Shown here one piece after another: positions 43,684-52,742 of a DNA stretch of 64,000 nt. Below the pieces are notes generated by a model, which made no database searches, had not been told where the DNA came from, and saw nothing but the letters and a program-made list of their open reading frames with translations. The translations under genes and the position numbers were made by a program. How positions within the stretch are numbered: position 1 is the first letter of the stretch; every line of letters starts with the position of its first letter. The stretch is from an uncultured Clostridium sp. (GTDB taxonomy: Bacteria > Bacillota > Clostridia > Lachnospirales > Lachnospiraceae): positions 25,781 through 89,780 of the forward strand of contig CANRZB010000010.1 in NCBI GenBank assembly GCA_947644195.1, written 5' to 3'.

Positions 43684-45744
43684 ATGAAAGGAAAGACATG
43701 GAAATTATGGGGTGTGCTCTGTGTGGCAGTTTTGTTTGGATTGGGGATTGCACCGGGAGCGAAGGCAGTGGACCAGGATCGTATTTATGAGGTGACGGGG
43801 GAAGAACATTTTATATTTGACAAAGAAACCCAGATGATTACGGGATATCAGGATCTGGGACCCGGGGAGAACGGAGAGGGAACAGGCGATGTTTCGGTGG
43901 TGGAGGAGCAGAAGCCAGAGACAGTGGTCGTGGTTCCCAGACAGATACAAGGGGTTGAGGTCAAGGGATTGACCGGAACTTTTCAGGGAAATAGTAACCT
44001 GCAGAAAGTGATACTGCCGGATACGGTTGTATCGCTGGGGGATGATGTTTTTTGTGGCTGTACCAATTTATCTGCGGTTTGTGTCTATCAGACGGACAAG
44101 TCCTATCAGGAAGAGCAGGTAACGGAAAATCAGGAACAGGACTGGAGACTAAGCTATGTGAAAATGGATTCCACAAGTGAGGATATCGACGGTAACCGTC
44201 CGGGAGTGTCAGAGGAAGTGTCGGAGGGAGAAAATACGGTGATTTCGAATCCATCTATGCAGCCTGGTAATCGTCCGGCAGGAGAGAATGTTTATTTTGA
44301 AGTGACCGACCGTGGAAGCTGTGCGGTCATACCGGCGTCGTTACAGTCGATCGGACAGCGGGCTTTCAATTCCTGTGCGATTGCCAGTTTTGATGTTATG
44401 GAAGGCAGCGAGTATTTTAAGGATAGCGGGGAGGGAGGCGCCAACCTGCAAGAGGGAGTGGGTGCCTGCCTGACTTCATTCGACGGTAAGAAGCTATACC
44501 GTCTGGCACCTAGATTCCGCGATCAGAATAACAGCCTGCAGTATACGATTCCTGAGGGGATTGAAGAAATTCTACCCTATGCGGGACAGGCATTGGGATG
44601 GCAGCATGTTGCAGTCGCAAGTACCGTCAAGAGTATTGACAGCTATGGATTCTATGAGAGTGGACTGCTGGGGATTACGTTTACGGAAGTTGCACAGTTG
44701 GAAACGGTAGGTGACTGGGCATTTGCCTACAATGACAATTTAGATATCTCCCTGCCAGCATCCGTTAAGACCATTGGAAAATACAGTTTTGCCTATATTG
44801 CAAACCGGACGCCCGATTTGTCTAAGACGCAGATTACCGTGTTGCCAGAGTATACGTTTGCAGGTTGTCCAAACTTGCATACGATAACAATGCCTGCTTC
44901 GTTACAGACGATTGAAAATTATGCCTTTGCCGGGAATCCGAATCTCAATGAGGTAGTATTTACCGGCAGTACCTTGACAAGTATAGGAACAGGGGCATTT
45001 CAGAATTGTACCAATATGCACAAAATCAATATTCCTTCCGGGGTGACCACCATTGAACCAGGTACGTTTTCTGGATGTTCCAATCTCAATGAGGTAATTT
45101 TACCGGAAGGGTTACAGAATATCAAAGATGAAGCATTTTCCGGTTGTCAGAATATTCATACGATGGTGATTCCGTCCACGGTGACTTACATTGCGGGCAA
45201 CAGTTTTTCTGGCTGTAATACCAGAGAGATAGATACCTCCAAAAATGCTTATGCCCGTTCTGCCATTGGAGGTGCGACGTATGTGCCATCTCCAGCGCCA
45301 AAGCCACAAATGCCAGGAGTAGGGTATCAGAAGACGATCGGTAAGTTGGTCTATAAAGTGACGGGTTCTGGAACGGTAACTTTAGTAAAACCAACGTCTA
45401 AATCCATTCAAAAAGTAACGATACCAGCTTCGGTGCGGATGGATGGTTTTGCCTTTCGGGTAACGGCTATCTCTGCCAAGGCATTTGTCCGGTGCCAGAA
45501 ACTAAAATCCGTGGTGATTGGTGTAAATGTCAGAACCATTGGAAAACAGGCGTTTCAGAAGTGCAAGAAATTGGCAAAAATTACAATTAAGACGAAAAAG
45601 CTGACCAAGGGAACGGTAGGAGCCGGATCATTCAAAGGTATTGCAGGAAAAGCTACGGTCAAAGTTCCTAAGAAAAAATATAAGGCATATAAGAAGTTTT
45701 TACGTAAGAAGGGCGTTGGGAAAAAGGCTAAGATTAAAAAGTAA
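43684..45744 (+). CDS. BspA-like leucine-rich-repeat surface protein
   Basis: This 686-residue protein has a signal peptide (1-29) and many LRR_5/BspA-type units from about 90 to 520 (repeats of the type AF..C.NL..I.IP..V..I), some broken by acidic or low-complexity inserts around 130-200. Residues 540-686 form a separate basic module (LVYKVTGSGTVTLVKP ... KIGKQAFQKCKKLAKITIKTKKL) that closely resembles the C-terminus of the GT80-like protein at 7057. No LPxTG sorting signal is seen, so the basic end may attach to the wall non-covalently. BspA-like proteins bind host or bacterial surfaces; the ligand is unknown. Confidence 0.9.
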   Translation: MKGKTWKLWGVLCVAVLFGLGIAPGAKAVDQDRIYEVTGEEHFIFDKETQMITGYQDLGPGENGEGTGDVSVVEEQKPETVVVVPRQIQGVEVKGLTGTFQGNSNLQKVILPDTVVSLGDDVFCGCTNLSAVCVYQTDKSYQEEQVTENQEQDWRLSYVKMDSTSEDIDGNRPGVSEEVSEGENTVISNPSMQPGNRPAGENVYFEVTDRGSCAVIPASLQSIGQRAFNSCAIASFDVMEGSEYFKDSGEGGANLQEGVGACLTSFDGKKLYRLAPRFRDQNNSLQYTIPEGIEEILPYAGQALGWQHVAVASTVKSIDSYGFYESGLLGITFTEVAQLETVGDWAFAYNDNLDISLPASVKTIGKYSFAYIANRTPDLSKTQITVLPEYTFAGCPNLHTITMPASLQTIENYAFAGNPNLNEVVFTGSTLTSIGTGAFQNCTNMHKINIPSGVTTIEPGTFSGCSNLNEVILPEGLQNIKDEAFSGCQNIHTMVIPSTVTYIAGNSFSGCNTREIDTSKNAYARSAIGGATYVPSPAPKPQMPGVGYQKTIGKLVYKVTGSGTVTLVKPTSKSIQKVTIPASVRMDGFAFRVTAISAKAFVRCQKLKSVVIGVNVRTIGKQAFQKCKKLAKITIKTKKLTKGTVGAGSFKGIAGKATVKVPKKKYKAYKKFLRKKGVGKKAKIKK

Positions 45745-45747
45745 AGA

Positions 45748-45807
45748 TTGACAAACACTGTTACTGAGATATAATAACTATTAGCACTCGTTATGTTAGA
45801 GTGCTAA
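45748..45807 (+). promoter_or_regulatory. lon promoter with CIRCE operator
   Basis: TTGACA (45748-45753) and TATAAT (45770-45775) with a 16-bp spacer are followed at once by a perfect CIRCE, TTAGCACTC-N9-GAGTGCTAA, at 45781-45807, over the start of transcription. HrcA should repress lon here. Confidence 0.95.
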
Positions 45808-45846
45808 TAGTTGTTTTCGTTTGTCAAATGAAGTGGGGGTAATGTG

Positions 45847-48117
45847 ATGATTGCTATTCCGTTTTATAATTTAATCGTGATTCCAGGGGTACATTTTTAT
45901 TTTAACCAGGAATATTATCATAATCTAACGAATGAGGAACCGATGGTAGGGGAAAATGTGGTCTTTTTGTTGACCCGTGATGGCCAGGACAGAAAGAATT
46001 TGACGGAGGAATCTTTTTATCCGATTGGCGTTACCGGAGAGATCGACCAGATTGACGATGACGGGAATGTCAGTATCATCACACATGATTGTGTCGATCT
46101 TTTGAATTTGCGGATTGAAGATGGCAATATTTTATTAGAAATGCGGGAACGGACGGAAATTGATGATGTCGATCTGTCCCAGCGCCAAGAACGTTTTACC
46201 ACACTGCGGGCGGCTCTTTTGGAATTTGTACAGAAATATCCCTGGGGCATGGTGGCTAGAACCTATATCATGCATTGGAAGACGTTAGAAGATATGGCAG
46301 TGGGAATGGGCGCTTATCTGAGTGTTTCTGTGGAAGAAAAATATGAATTATTGGAAGCGAACAAGAGATCGGAACGTCTAAAGATTCTGGAGCGCTTTAT
46401 CTATGAATTTTTGGAGCAGCAGAGAGTCAGTGAGGAAGCGGCAGAAGCACAAAAGGAATCAAATGAAAAGCGGTTTCGGGAGGATGCGCTGCAGAAACAG
46501 ATTTCTTATTTACAGAAACAGCTGGATGAGCTGCATCCAGAGAGTGGTTCTGATCTCGACCGTTTTGAAAAGCAGATCGCCGAGTCAGGTATGAATGAAG
46601 TGGCAGAAAAAGAAGCGAAAAAAGTGCTTCTTCGGATGAAACAGGAGGGGGAGCATGGCCACGAATACGGTATGCTGTACGATTATCTGGACTTCGTTAC
46701 AGGATTAGTATGGAAAAAAGAGGATATTGTGCCGGTTGATCTTACCGAGGCCAGAGAGATTTTAGAAGCAGACCACTATGGGTTGTCTAAGGTCAAGGAA
46801 CGGATCATACAACAGCTTGCCGTGATGACATTACAGAAAAAACAATCCGGTTCGATTCTGTTGTTTACCGGAGCGCCGGGAACCGGGAAAACCAGTATCG
46901 GAAAGAGTATTGCCGAGGCGCTGCACAGGAAGTATACCAGGATCAGCCTTGGAGGTGTGCGGGATGAGGCAGAAATCCGGGGACACCGCCGTACTTACGT
47001 GGGGGCGATGCCTGGGCGAATAATGGAGGGAATTCGAAGGAGTGGTGCTTCTAATCCGGTGGTAGTGTTAGATGAGATTGACAAATTGTCCAAAGACTAT
47101 GCCGGAGATCCGTCCAGTGCTTTGCTGGAAGTGTTGGATCCAGAGCAAAATAATTCCTTTACAGACCACTATATGAATGTTCCGTATGATTTGTCGGATG
47201 TATTGTTTATCTGCACTGCCAATACTACGGACCATATCCCGGAACCGTTGCTAAACCGGATGGAAATTATTTCATTTCAGGGATATACGGCGATAGAAAA
47301 GTTTGAGATTGCCAAAAGACACTTGCTGCCTGCGGCAATGAAAGAGACTGGAATCCGCAGCAGACAGCTAAAGATTACAGACGAAACGATTAGGGCAATT
47401 ATTTCGGAATATACTTCGGAAGCGGGTGTGCGCAGCCTGCGGAAACATCTCAATACCCTGTGTCGTGCAGCAGCGGTAAAACTGGTGCAGGGTGAACGAA
47501 AATCCGTCACGGTCAGTCCGAAACGTCTGAGAGAGTTCTTAGACCAGAAACCGATTCATCATGATGAGGTCACAGCACCAAAACGGCCGGGGGTTGTGAA
47601 TGGATTGGCATGGACGGCAGGAGGTGGAGACACCTTGTTTATAGAAGCCCTGTTTGTCCAGGGAAGTGGTAAAACAATCATTACCGGAAAATTAGGGGAT
47701 GTGATGAAAGAATCTGTGCAGATTGCGGTCAGCCTAGTGAAATCAATGTATCCAGAACATGCGGAGCAGTTTGAAAAACAGGATCTGCATATCCATGTAC
47801 CATCTGGGGCTGTGCCAAAAGATGGACCGTCCGCAGGAATTACACTGGCAGCAGCGATCGCCTCTCTTGTTACCGGAAAGTCCGTAGATTCTTTGGTGGC
47901 AATGACTGGAGAAATCTCGCTGCAAGGCAGGATTATGCCGGTGGGTGGCCTGCCGGAAAAACTGATGGCCGCGATGCGTGCGGGAATACAGACGGTGTTT
48001 ATTCCACAGGAAAATGAGGAGGATTTGCGGGATGTGGCACCAGAGATCAGGCAGGCGTTGCGGATTATTCCAGTAACAGAATTTACAGACCAGTTTCTGC
48101 AGAAAATAAAACAATAG
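45847..48117 (+). CDS. lon: ATP-dependent protease Lon
   Basis: Lon is a hexameric AAA+ protease for damaged and regulatory proteins. The ~756 residues show a divergent N-terminal substrate domain (1-200), a coiled stretch, the AAA+ module with Walker A GAPGTGKTS (near 342) and Walker B VVLDEIDKL, and the protease domain with the catalytic Ser in PKDGPSAGITLA (near 663) and Lys about 43 residues later (TGE...GGLPEKLMAA). ATG 45847 is preferred to GTG 45844. A CIRCE operator puts it in the heat-shock regulon with clpB. Confidence 0.96.
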   Translation: MIAIPFYNLIVIPGVHFYFNQEYYHNLTNEEPMVGENVVFLLTRDGQDRKNLTEESFYPIGVTGEIDQIDDDGNVSIITHDCVDLLNLRIEDGNILLEMRERTEIDDVDLSQRQERFTTLRAALLEFVQKYPWGMVARTYIMHWKTLEDMAVGMGAYLSVSVEEKYELLEANKRSERLKILERFIYEFLEQQRVSEEAAEAQKESNEKRFREDALQKQISYLQKQLDELHPESGSDLDRFEKQIAESGMNEVAEKEAKKVLLRMKQEGEHGHEYGMLYDYLDFVTGLVWKKEDIVPVDLTEAREILEADHYGLSKVKERIIQQLAVMTLQKKQSGSILLFTGAPGTGKTSIGKSIAEALHRKYTRISLGGVRDEAEIRGHRRTYVGAMPGRIMEGIRRSGASNPVVVLDEIDKLSKDYAGDPSSALLEVLDPEQNNSFTDHYMNVPYDLSDVLFICTANTTDHIPEPLLNRMEIISFQGYTAIEKFEIAKRHLLPAAMKETGIRSRQLKITDETIRAIISEYTSEAGVRSLRKHLNTLCRAAAVKLVQGERKSVTVSPKRLREFLDQKPIHHDEVTAPKRPGVVNGLAWTAGGGDTLFIEALFVQGSGKTIITGKLGDVMKESVQIAVSLVKSMYPEHAEQFEKQDLHIHVPSGAVPKDGPSAGITLAAAIASLVTGKSVDSLVAMTGEISLQGRIMPVGGLPEKLMAAMRAGIQTVFIPQENEEDLRDVAPEIRQALRIIPVTEFTDQFLQKIKQ

Positions 48118-48241
48118 GATCGAGCAGAAGGACGGAATTAACCCTTGCCGTATCCCAGGTAGACGTGGTATTCTATTATATAAGGTATATAGGGAGTCGA
48201 GTGAGTTACCAGTTGTTTAGAAAAATAGAAAAGAGGACAAA

Positions 48242-49939
48242 ATGAAAAAGAAGACAAAGAAAACTGGTTTTTTACATTCCATTCGATTTACGATTACCAT
48301 CCTGGTAATGATTTCGGTTTGTGTTGCAACGATATTGAACCTTCTGATTGTAGTACCATCTACAAAAGACCAAATTAGGATGTCTGTACAGAACAATATG
48401 TTGGGACTGGCGAAAGCGTATGGCGATATTGTGCAAAATGCAGTTGATGCAAACGTAAATTTGACTTATGAAGTGTTTAAGAATCTGGTAGGAGAAGCAA
48501 AAGTGCAGGGTGTGGAAAGCTCTTATGTCTATGTTGTTTCTGAGAATGGGACCATGCTTTTCCATCCTACGCAGGAAAAGGTTGGAGAACCGGTTGAGAA
48601 TGTTGTAGTGAAGGGTTTAGTTGAAGAAATCGGGGAGGGGAAGCACCCTGAGGATGCTGTTGTAGGATATGAGTTTAAAGGGGCTATGAAATATGCCAGC
48701 TATCATGTCCTGAGTGATAATACTATTTTGGTGGTGTCTGCGGATGAAGCAGAGATTTTACAGCCGATGGATGATATTCAGAACCGTGCAATGATCGGTT
48801 CTGTTCTCGTCTTTATCTGTATGTGTATCTTTGCGTTTATTGTCGCTGTATATATTTCCAGACCGATTTTGAGAATGTCCAATGTCATTGAGAGGATCGC
48901 ACAGTTTAATTTTACGGAATCTACAGATTTAGCCGGAGTATTGAAGCGCAAAGATGAGACTGGCGTCATGGGGCAGTCAGTAAACCACATGTGTGAGAGT
49001 ATGCGTAGCATGGTCAGTCGGATGGAAGAGGCTTCTGAAAATATTAACCAACAGGCGGGGGAACTGACTTCCATCAGCCAGTCGATCAATACGAACTGTA
49101 CTGATAATTCAGCAACTACGGAACAGCTTGCAGCAGGGATGCAGGAGACATCGGCGACTACACAGAATATTACGGCAAATATTGAAACGATGCGGGGCGG
49201 TGTGGAGGATATCTGTGCCCTGACATCCCAAGGAGATAAACTTTCCCAGGAGATTACTTCTCGTGCAGAAGATATGCGGCAGCGTACCAGACAGGCGACC
49301 GAGCATACCTTAAACATATATCAGAATATGAAGGACAGTACGAAGGAAGCATTGCAGCAGGCACAGGCAGTGGAAAAGATCCATACGCTGACGGATTCGA
49401 TTATGGAAATTTCGTCACAGACAAACCTGTTGGCGTTGAATGCGAGTATTGAGGCTGCCAGAGCAGGTGAGGCGGGAAAAGGTTTTGCAGTAGTTGCCTC
49501 AGAGATTGGAAATCTTGCAAATGAATCTTCCAATACGGTAATCAGTATTAATGAAATTATGACCGAGATCAGTCAGGCGGTCCAGAATATGACGGAAAAT
49601 CTGAGCAGTACGGTTGATTTTCTGGAAAATGTGGTTCTCAAGGACTACGAACAGTTTGAAGCGGTAGGCGTACAATATAATCAGGATGCTGATACCGTCA
49701 GCAGTAGTATGGGAACGATTGAGGAAGCGGTCAATCGCCTGTCGGTTACCATTGGGGAAATTGCAGACGCATTGATGGGCATTACGGCTACCGTGACACA
49801 ATCGGCAACTGGTGTAGGAGAGATTGCAGAAAAGACGTCAGATATCGTATCGGATACCATGCAGAATATGAATTTGGTAGATTCCTGCCAGGAAGCGATT
49901 GATCAATTGCAGAGTATTATTGATCAGTTTGAGTTATAA
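48242..49939 (+). CDS. Methyl-accepting chemotaxis protein, single Cache-type sensor
   Basis: This 565-residue receptor has a first transmembrane helix at about 13-37, an extracellular sensor region (about 40-180) of single-Cache type ([18 protein letters not shown]), a second helix (about 183-207), a HAMP domain and a long signalling coiled coil. The signalling tip is [31 protein letters not shown] (near 395). It relays ligand binding to CheA. No che gene is in the window, so it works in trans. It is a single gene with a GAGG-type site upstream. The ligand is unknown. Confidence 0.94.
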   Translation: MKKKTKKTGFLHSIRFTITILVMISVCVATILNLLIVVPSTKDQIRMSVQNNMLGLAKAYGDIVQNAVDANVNLTYEVFKNLVGEAKVQGVESSYVYVVSENGTMLFHPTQEKVGEPVENVVVKGLVEEIGEGKHPEDAVVGYEFKGAMKYASYHVLSDNTILVVSADEAEILQPMDDIQNRAMIGSVLVFICMCIFAFIVAVYISRPILRMSNVIERIAQFNFTESTDLAGVLKRKDETGVMGQSVNHMCESMRSMVSRMEEASENINQQAGELTSISQSINTNCTDNSATTEQLAAGMQETSATTQNITANIETMRGGVEDICALTSQGDKLSQEITSRAEDMRQRTRQATEHTLNIYQNMKDSTKEALQQAQAVEKIHTLTDSIMEISSQTNLLALNASIEAARAGEAGKGFAVVASEIGNLANESSNTVISINEIMTEISQAVQNMTENLSSTVDFLENVVLKDYEQFEAVGVQYNQDADTVSSSMGTIEEAVNRLSVTIGEIADALMGITATVTQSATGVGEIAEKTSDIVSDTMQNMNLVDSCQEAIDQLQSIIDQFEL

Positions 49940-50035
49940 TATCGGCATGGATTGCCAAGAGCGATGAGCGTATCGGTAGATATCGTTTATGCTGTCCGGC
50001 AGTTTCAATACTATTTATAATATAAGAGGTGTAGC

Positions 50036-50881
50036 ATGGAAAAATCGGGACTGGTCATTGAAGGCGGTGGAATGAGGGGGATCTACGCTGCCGGGGTGTT
50101 GGATGTCATGATGGAGCAGGGATTTACCTTTGATGGTGTGATCGGTGTTTCTGCTGGAGCGATCCATGGTTGCACGATGGTAGCTGGACAGGTCGGAAGA
50201 AGTATCCGATATTACAAAAAATACTGTAATGATAAGAGATTTATGAGTTTTCGAAGTTGGATTACTACGGGGGAGCTGGTGGGAAGGGACTTCTGCTATC
50301 GGGAACTGCCGGAAGTTTTAGATCCCTTTGACTATGACGCATATGCAAAATCGAAAACCAGGTTTTATGCTACCTGTAGTAATTTGGAAACTGGCAAGGC
50401 CGAATACCTGGAGGTAACGGATCTGCGCCAGCAGATGGATTTGATCCGGGCATCAGCTTCCTTGCCATATGTATCCCATATTGTTACTGTCGATGGCAAA
50501 AAACTGTTGGACGGGGGATGTACGGACAGTATTCCGGTTAAGGCGTTTCGGGAAATGGGATATACCAGGACGGTGGTGATATTGACTAGGGATAAGACCT
50601 ATCGCAAGAAACCGGCGCGGGTCTTTCCGGCGAAGATGATTTATCGCAGATACCCCAAATTTATCAGGGCGTTGGAAAGCCGTCATCAGGTGTATAACCA
50701 GACGCGGCAGGAATTAGCCAGGATGGAGCAGGAGGGCACAGTATTTGTCATTCGGCCCAGTGAGGTTCTGGAGATCGGTAGGATGTGCCATGATCCTGAG
50801 AAAATACAGGAGGTATATGAGACTGGACGGAGAGATATGGAAGTTGCGGTTTCTTCGCTGCGGAAATGGTTGCAGCGGTAA
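50036..50881 (+). CDS. Patatin-like phospholipase/acyl hydrolase
   Basis: This 281-residue protein has the patatin oxyanion loop (EGGGMRG, residues 7-13), the nucleophile elbow GVSAGA (near 41-46) and the catalytic Asp in LDGGCTDSIPV (near 160), so the Ser-Asp dyad is complete. It should hydrolyse acyl esters of lipids in the cytoplasm or at the membrane. It has no signal peptide. It sits alone between the chemotaxis receptor and the EAL gene. The substrate is not known. Confidence 0.92.
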   Translation: MEKSGLVIEGGGMRGIYAAGVLDVMMEQGFTFDGVIGVSAGAIHGCTMVAGQVGRSIRYYKKYCNDKRFMSFRSWITTGELVGRDFCYRELPEVLDPFDYDAYAKSKTRFYATCSNLETGKAEYLEVTDLRQQMDLIRASASLPYVSHIVTVDGKKLLDGGCTDSIPVKAFREMGYTRTVVILTRDKTYRKKPARVFPAKMIYRRYPKFIRALESRHQVYNQTRQELARMEQEGTVFVIRPSEVLEIGRMCHDPEKIQEVYETGRRDMEVAVSSLRKWLQR

Positions 50882-50991
50882 TATGGGCCACAGAGGAAAA
50901 GAGATCCGTTCTGTGCCTGAGGAATACAGATCGTATGGTGGAAGAATCATAGATTCTCTGTGTTAGGATTCAAATGATGGGAGGAATAAAT

Positions 50992-52641
50992 ATGGGGCTG
51001 AAGGAAAAGGTGGCAGACGCCTTGATTGCTGACACCGATGAATTTATCGTGTACTGGGATTACCAAAAAGGCTGGAGTTGTTCGGAAACGGGGTGTGAAT
51101 CTCTGGTGCGGGAACCGATTCGAGAAAAAGGAATGTTGGGTCTGTTGGATATTGTTAAGGATAGCGATCGGGAATTGTGTTCTCTGTTTTTGAATATCAT
51201 GCAGCAGGGAAGCAGGGACGCCAATGAATTTCATCCACTTTCGGGGAAGCGCAAAGAAGTCAGTCTCCATTTGCGCAATGTTGATAATACCTATCAGTAT
51301 TACCGGATTGAATGTCATATTCAAAAAGAGCAGAAAACGGGTGTTATGGATCGGGGTTGGGTGGAGATCATGCCGCTGTCCCAGGAGGAAATCTATCGTT
51401 TGAATCTGGCAGAATCAATTACCAATGACAAAAACCCTACCTATTTCGCGGAAAGTGCCAGGGAGATTATGGAATCACAGTTGGATAAACGATTCGCTCT
51501 GGTGCAGTTTGATGTGGCAAAATTTAAAGTGATTAATGAGCAGTATGGGGAAGATATGGGGGATGAGATTCTCCGTTTCTTTATCCACACGCTCAAGGTC
51601 ATTCTGGGGAAAGATCAGCTATATACCAGATTGACCGCGGATGTTTTTATGATATTAACTGCGTTTGAAGAGGAAGAAGATCTTCACGCCCTGATTGCGC
51701 TGATCAGAGAAAATTTACAGGGATACAAGGGGATTCCGTATACATTGTATTTTGGTGTCTGCGAGGTAAAAGACCGCACGAGGAACCTGCGTAAATATGG
51801 GGATGGAGCTGCGTTTGCCAGACAGAGTATCAAAGGGGATGCGTTAAACCATGTGATGTTCTATCGGGATGATATGAAGGAGCAGGCAAAGATTCAGAAA
51901 CTTGTCGAGGATGAGATGGAACAGGCATTAGAGAAGCAGGAATTCGTTATGTTCCTGCAGCCAAAATACAGCATTTCCCAAAACTGTATTGTCGGAGCGG
52001 AGGCTCTGGTTCGGTGGATTCATCCGGTGCGGGGGCTGATACCGCCGGGAGATTTCATTCCTCTGTTTGAGAAGAACGGCTTTATCATTAAAATGGATCA
52101 GTACATATGGGAAGAGGCTTGCAAGACGGTGCGTGCCTGGATTGACGCTGGCATCCAACCGATTCCGATTTCCGTCAATGTTTCGAGGCGGCATATGAAG
52201 GATGGACGTTTTGTACAGGTGCTGGATCGTTTGATTGAGAAATATGGAATTGAGCGTAAGTACCTGGAGATTGAAATAACGGAGACAGTAGACCAGGAAC
52301 AGACCAGTGTTGGCATAGAGCTGTTGAAACAGCATGGATATATGTTGCTGATGGATGATTTCGGATCGGGTTATTCCTCTCTGAATACTTTGAAGGATAC
52401 CCAGTTTGATATTATCAAAATCGACCGTGAATTCCTACAGGATTTTGTGCGCTCTGAGCGTGGACAGAAGATCGTGGAGCATACGATTCGCATGACACAG
52501 GAAATTGGTTTGGAATTGGTGGCAGAGGGTGTGGAGAGCCATGAACAGGCATTGTTTTTGAGCCAGTGTGGTTGTGATACTGCGCAGGGGTATTATTATG
52601 CAAAGCCGATGCCAGTGGAACAGTTTAACCAGCATTTATAA
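50992..52641 (+). CDS. c-di-GMP phosphodiesterase (EAL) with degenerate GGDEF domain
   Basis: The start at 50992 has GGGAGG eight bases upstream; ATG 50974 is an alternative. The 549 residues have an N-terminal PAS-like region (1-130), a GGDEF domain (about 150-290) whose active-site loop reads LTADVF instead of GGDEF, and an EAL domain (about 300-549) with EALVRW, NVS, EITET and DDFGSGYSSL, all of which indicate an active hydrolase. It should cleave c-di-GMP, with the GGDEF part acting as regulator. No transmembrane helix is seen. Confidence 0.92.
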   Translation: MGLKEKVADALIADTDEFIVYWDYQKGWSCSETGCESLVREPIREKGMLGLLDIVKDSDRELCSLFLNIMQQGSRDANEFHPLSGKRKEVSLHLRNVDNTYQYYRIECHIQKEQKTGVMDRGWVEIMPLSQEEIYRLNLAESITNDKNPTYFAESAREIMESQLDKRFALVQFDVAKFKVINEQYGEDMGDEILRFFIHTLKVILGKDQLYTRLTADVFMILTAFEEEEDLHALIALIRENLQGYKGIPYTLYFGVCEVKDRTRNLRKYGDGAAFARQSIKGDALNHVMFYRDDMKEQAKIQKLVEDEMEQALEKQEFVMFLQPKYSISQNCIVGAEALVRWIHPVRGLIPPGDFIPLFEKNGFIIKMDQYIWEEACKTVRAWIDAGIQPIPISVNVSRRHMKDGRFVQVLDRLIEKYGIERKYLEIEITETVDQEQTSVGIELLKQHGYMLLMDDFGSGYSSLNTLKDTQFDIIKIDREFLQDFVRSERGQKIVEHTIRMTQEIGLELVAEGVESHEQALFLSQCGCDTAQGYYYAKPMPVEQFNQHL

Positions 52642-52652
52642 ATTTGCCCATT

Positions 52653-52681
52653 TTGACACTATCCTCATAAAATGATATAAT
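52653..52681 (+). promoter_or_regulatory. Promoter of the gdpP-rplI-dnaB unit
   Basis: Consensus TTGACA (52653-52658) and TATAAT (52676-52681), spacer 17, 62 bases before gdpP. A GCCGCA/TGCGGC hairpin lies in the leader just before the GGGGGG site. Confidence 0.88.
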
Positions 52682-52742
52682 CATTCAGTTAAGTTATTTT
52701 TACGACTGAAGCCGCAAAACATTTGCGGCATGGGGGGATATT

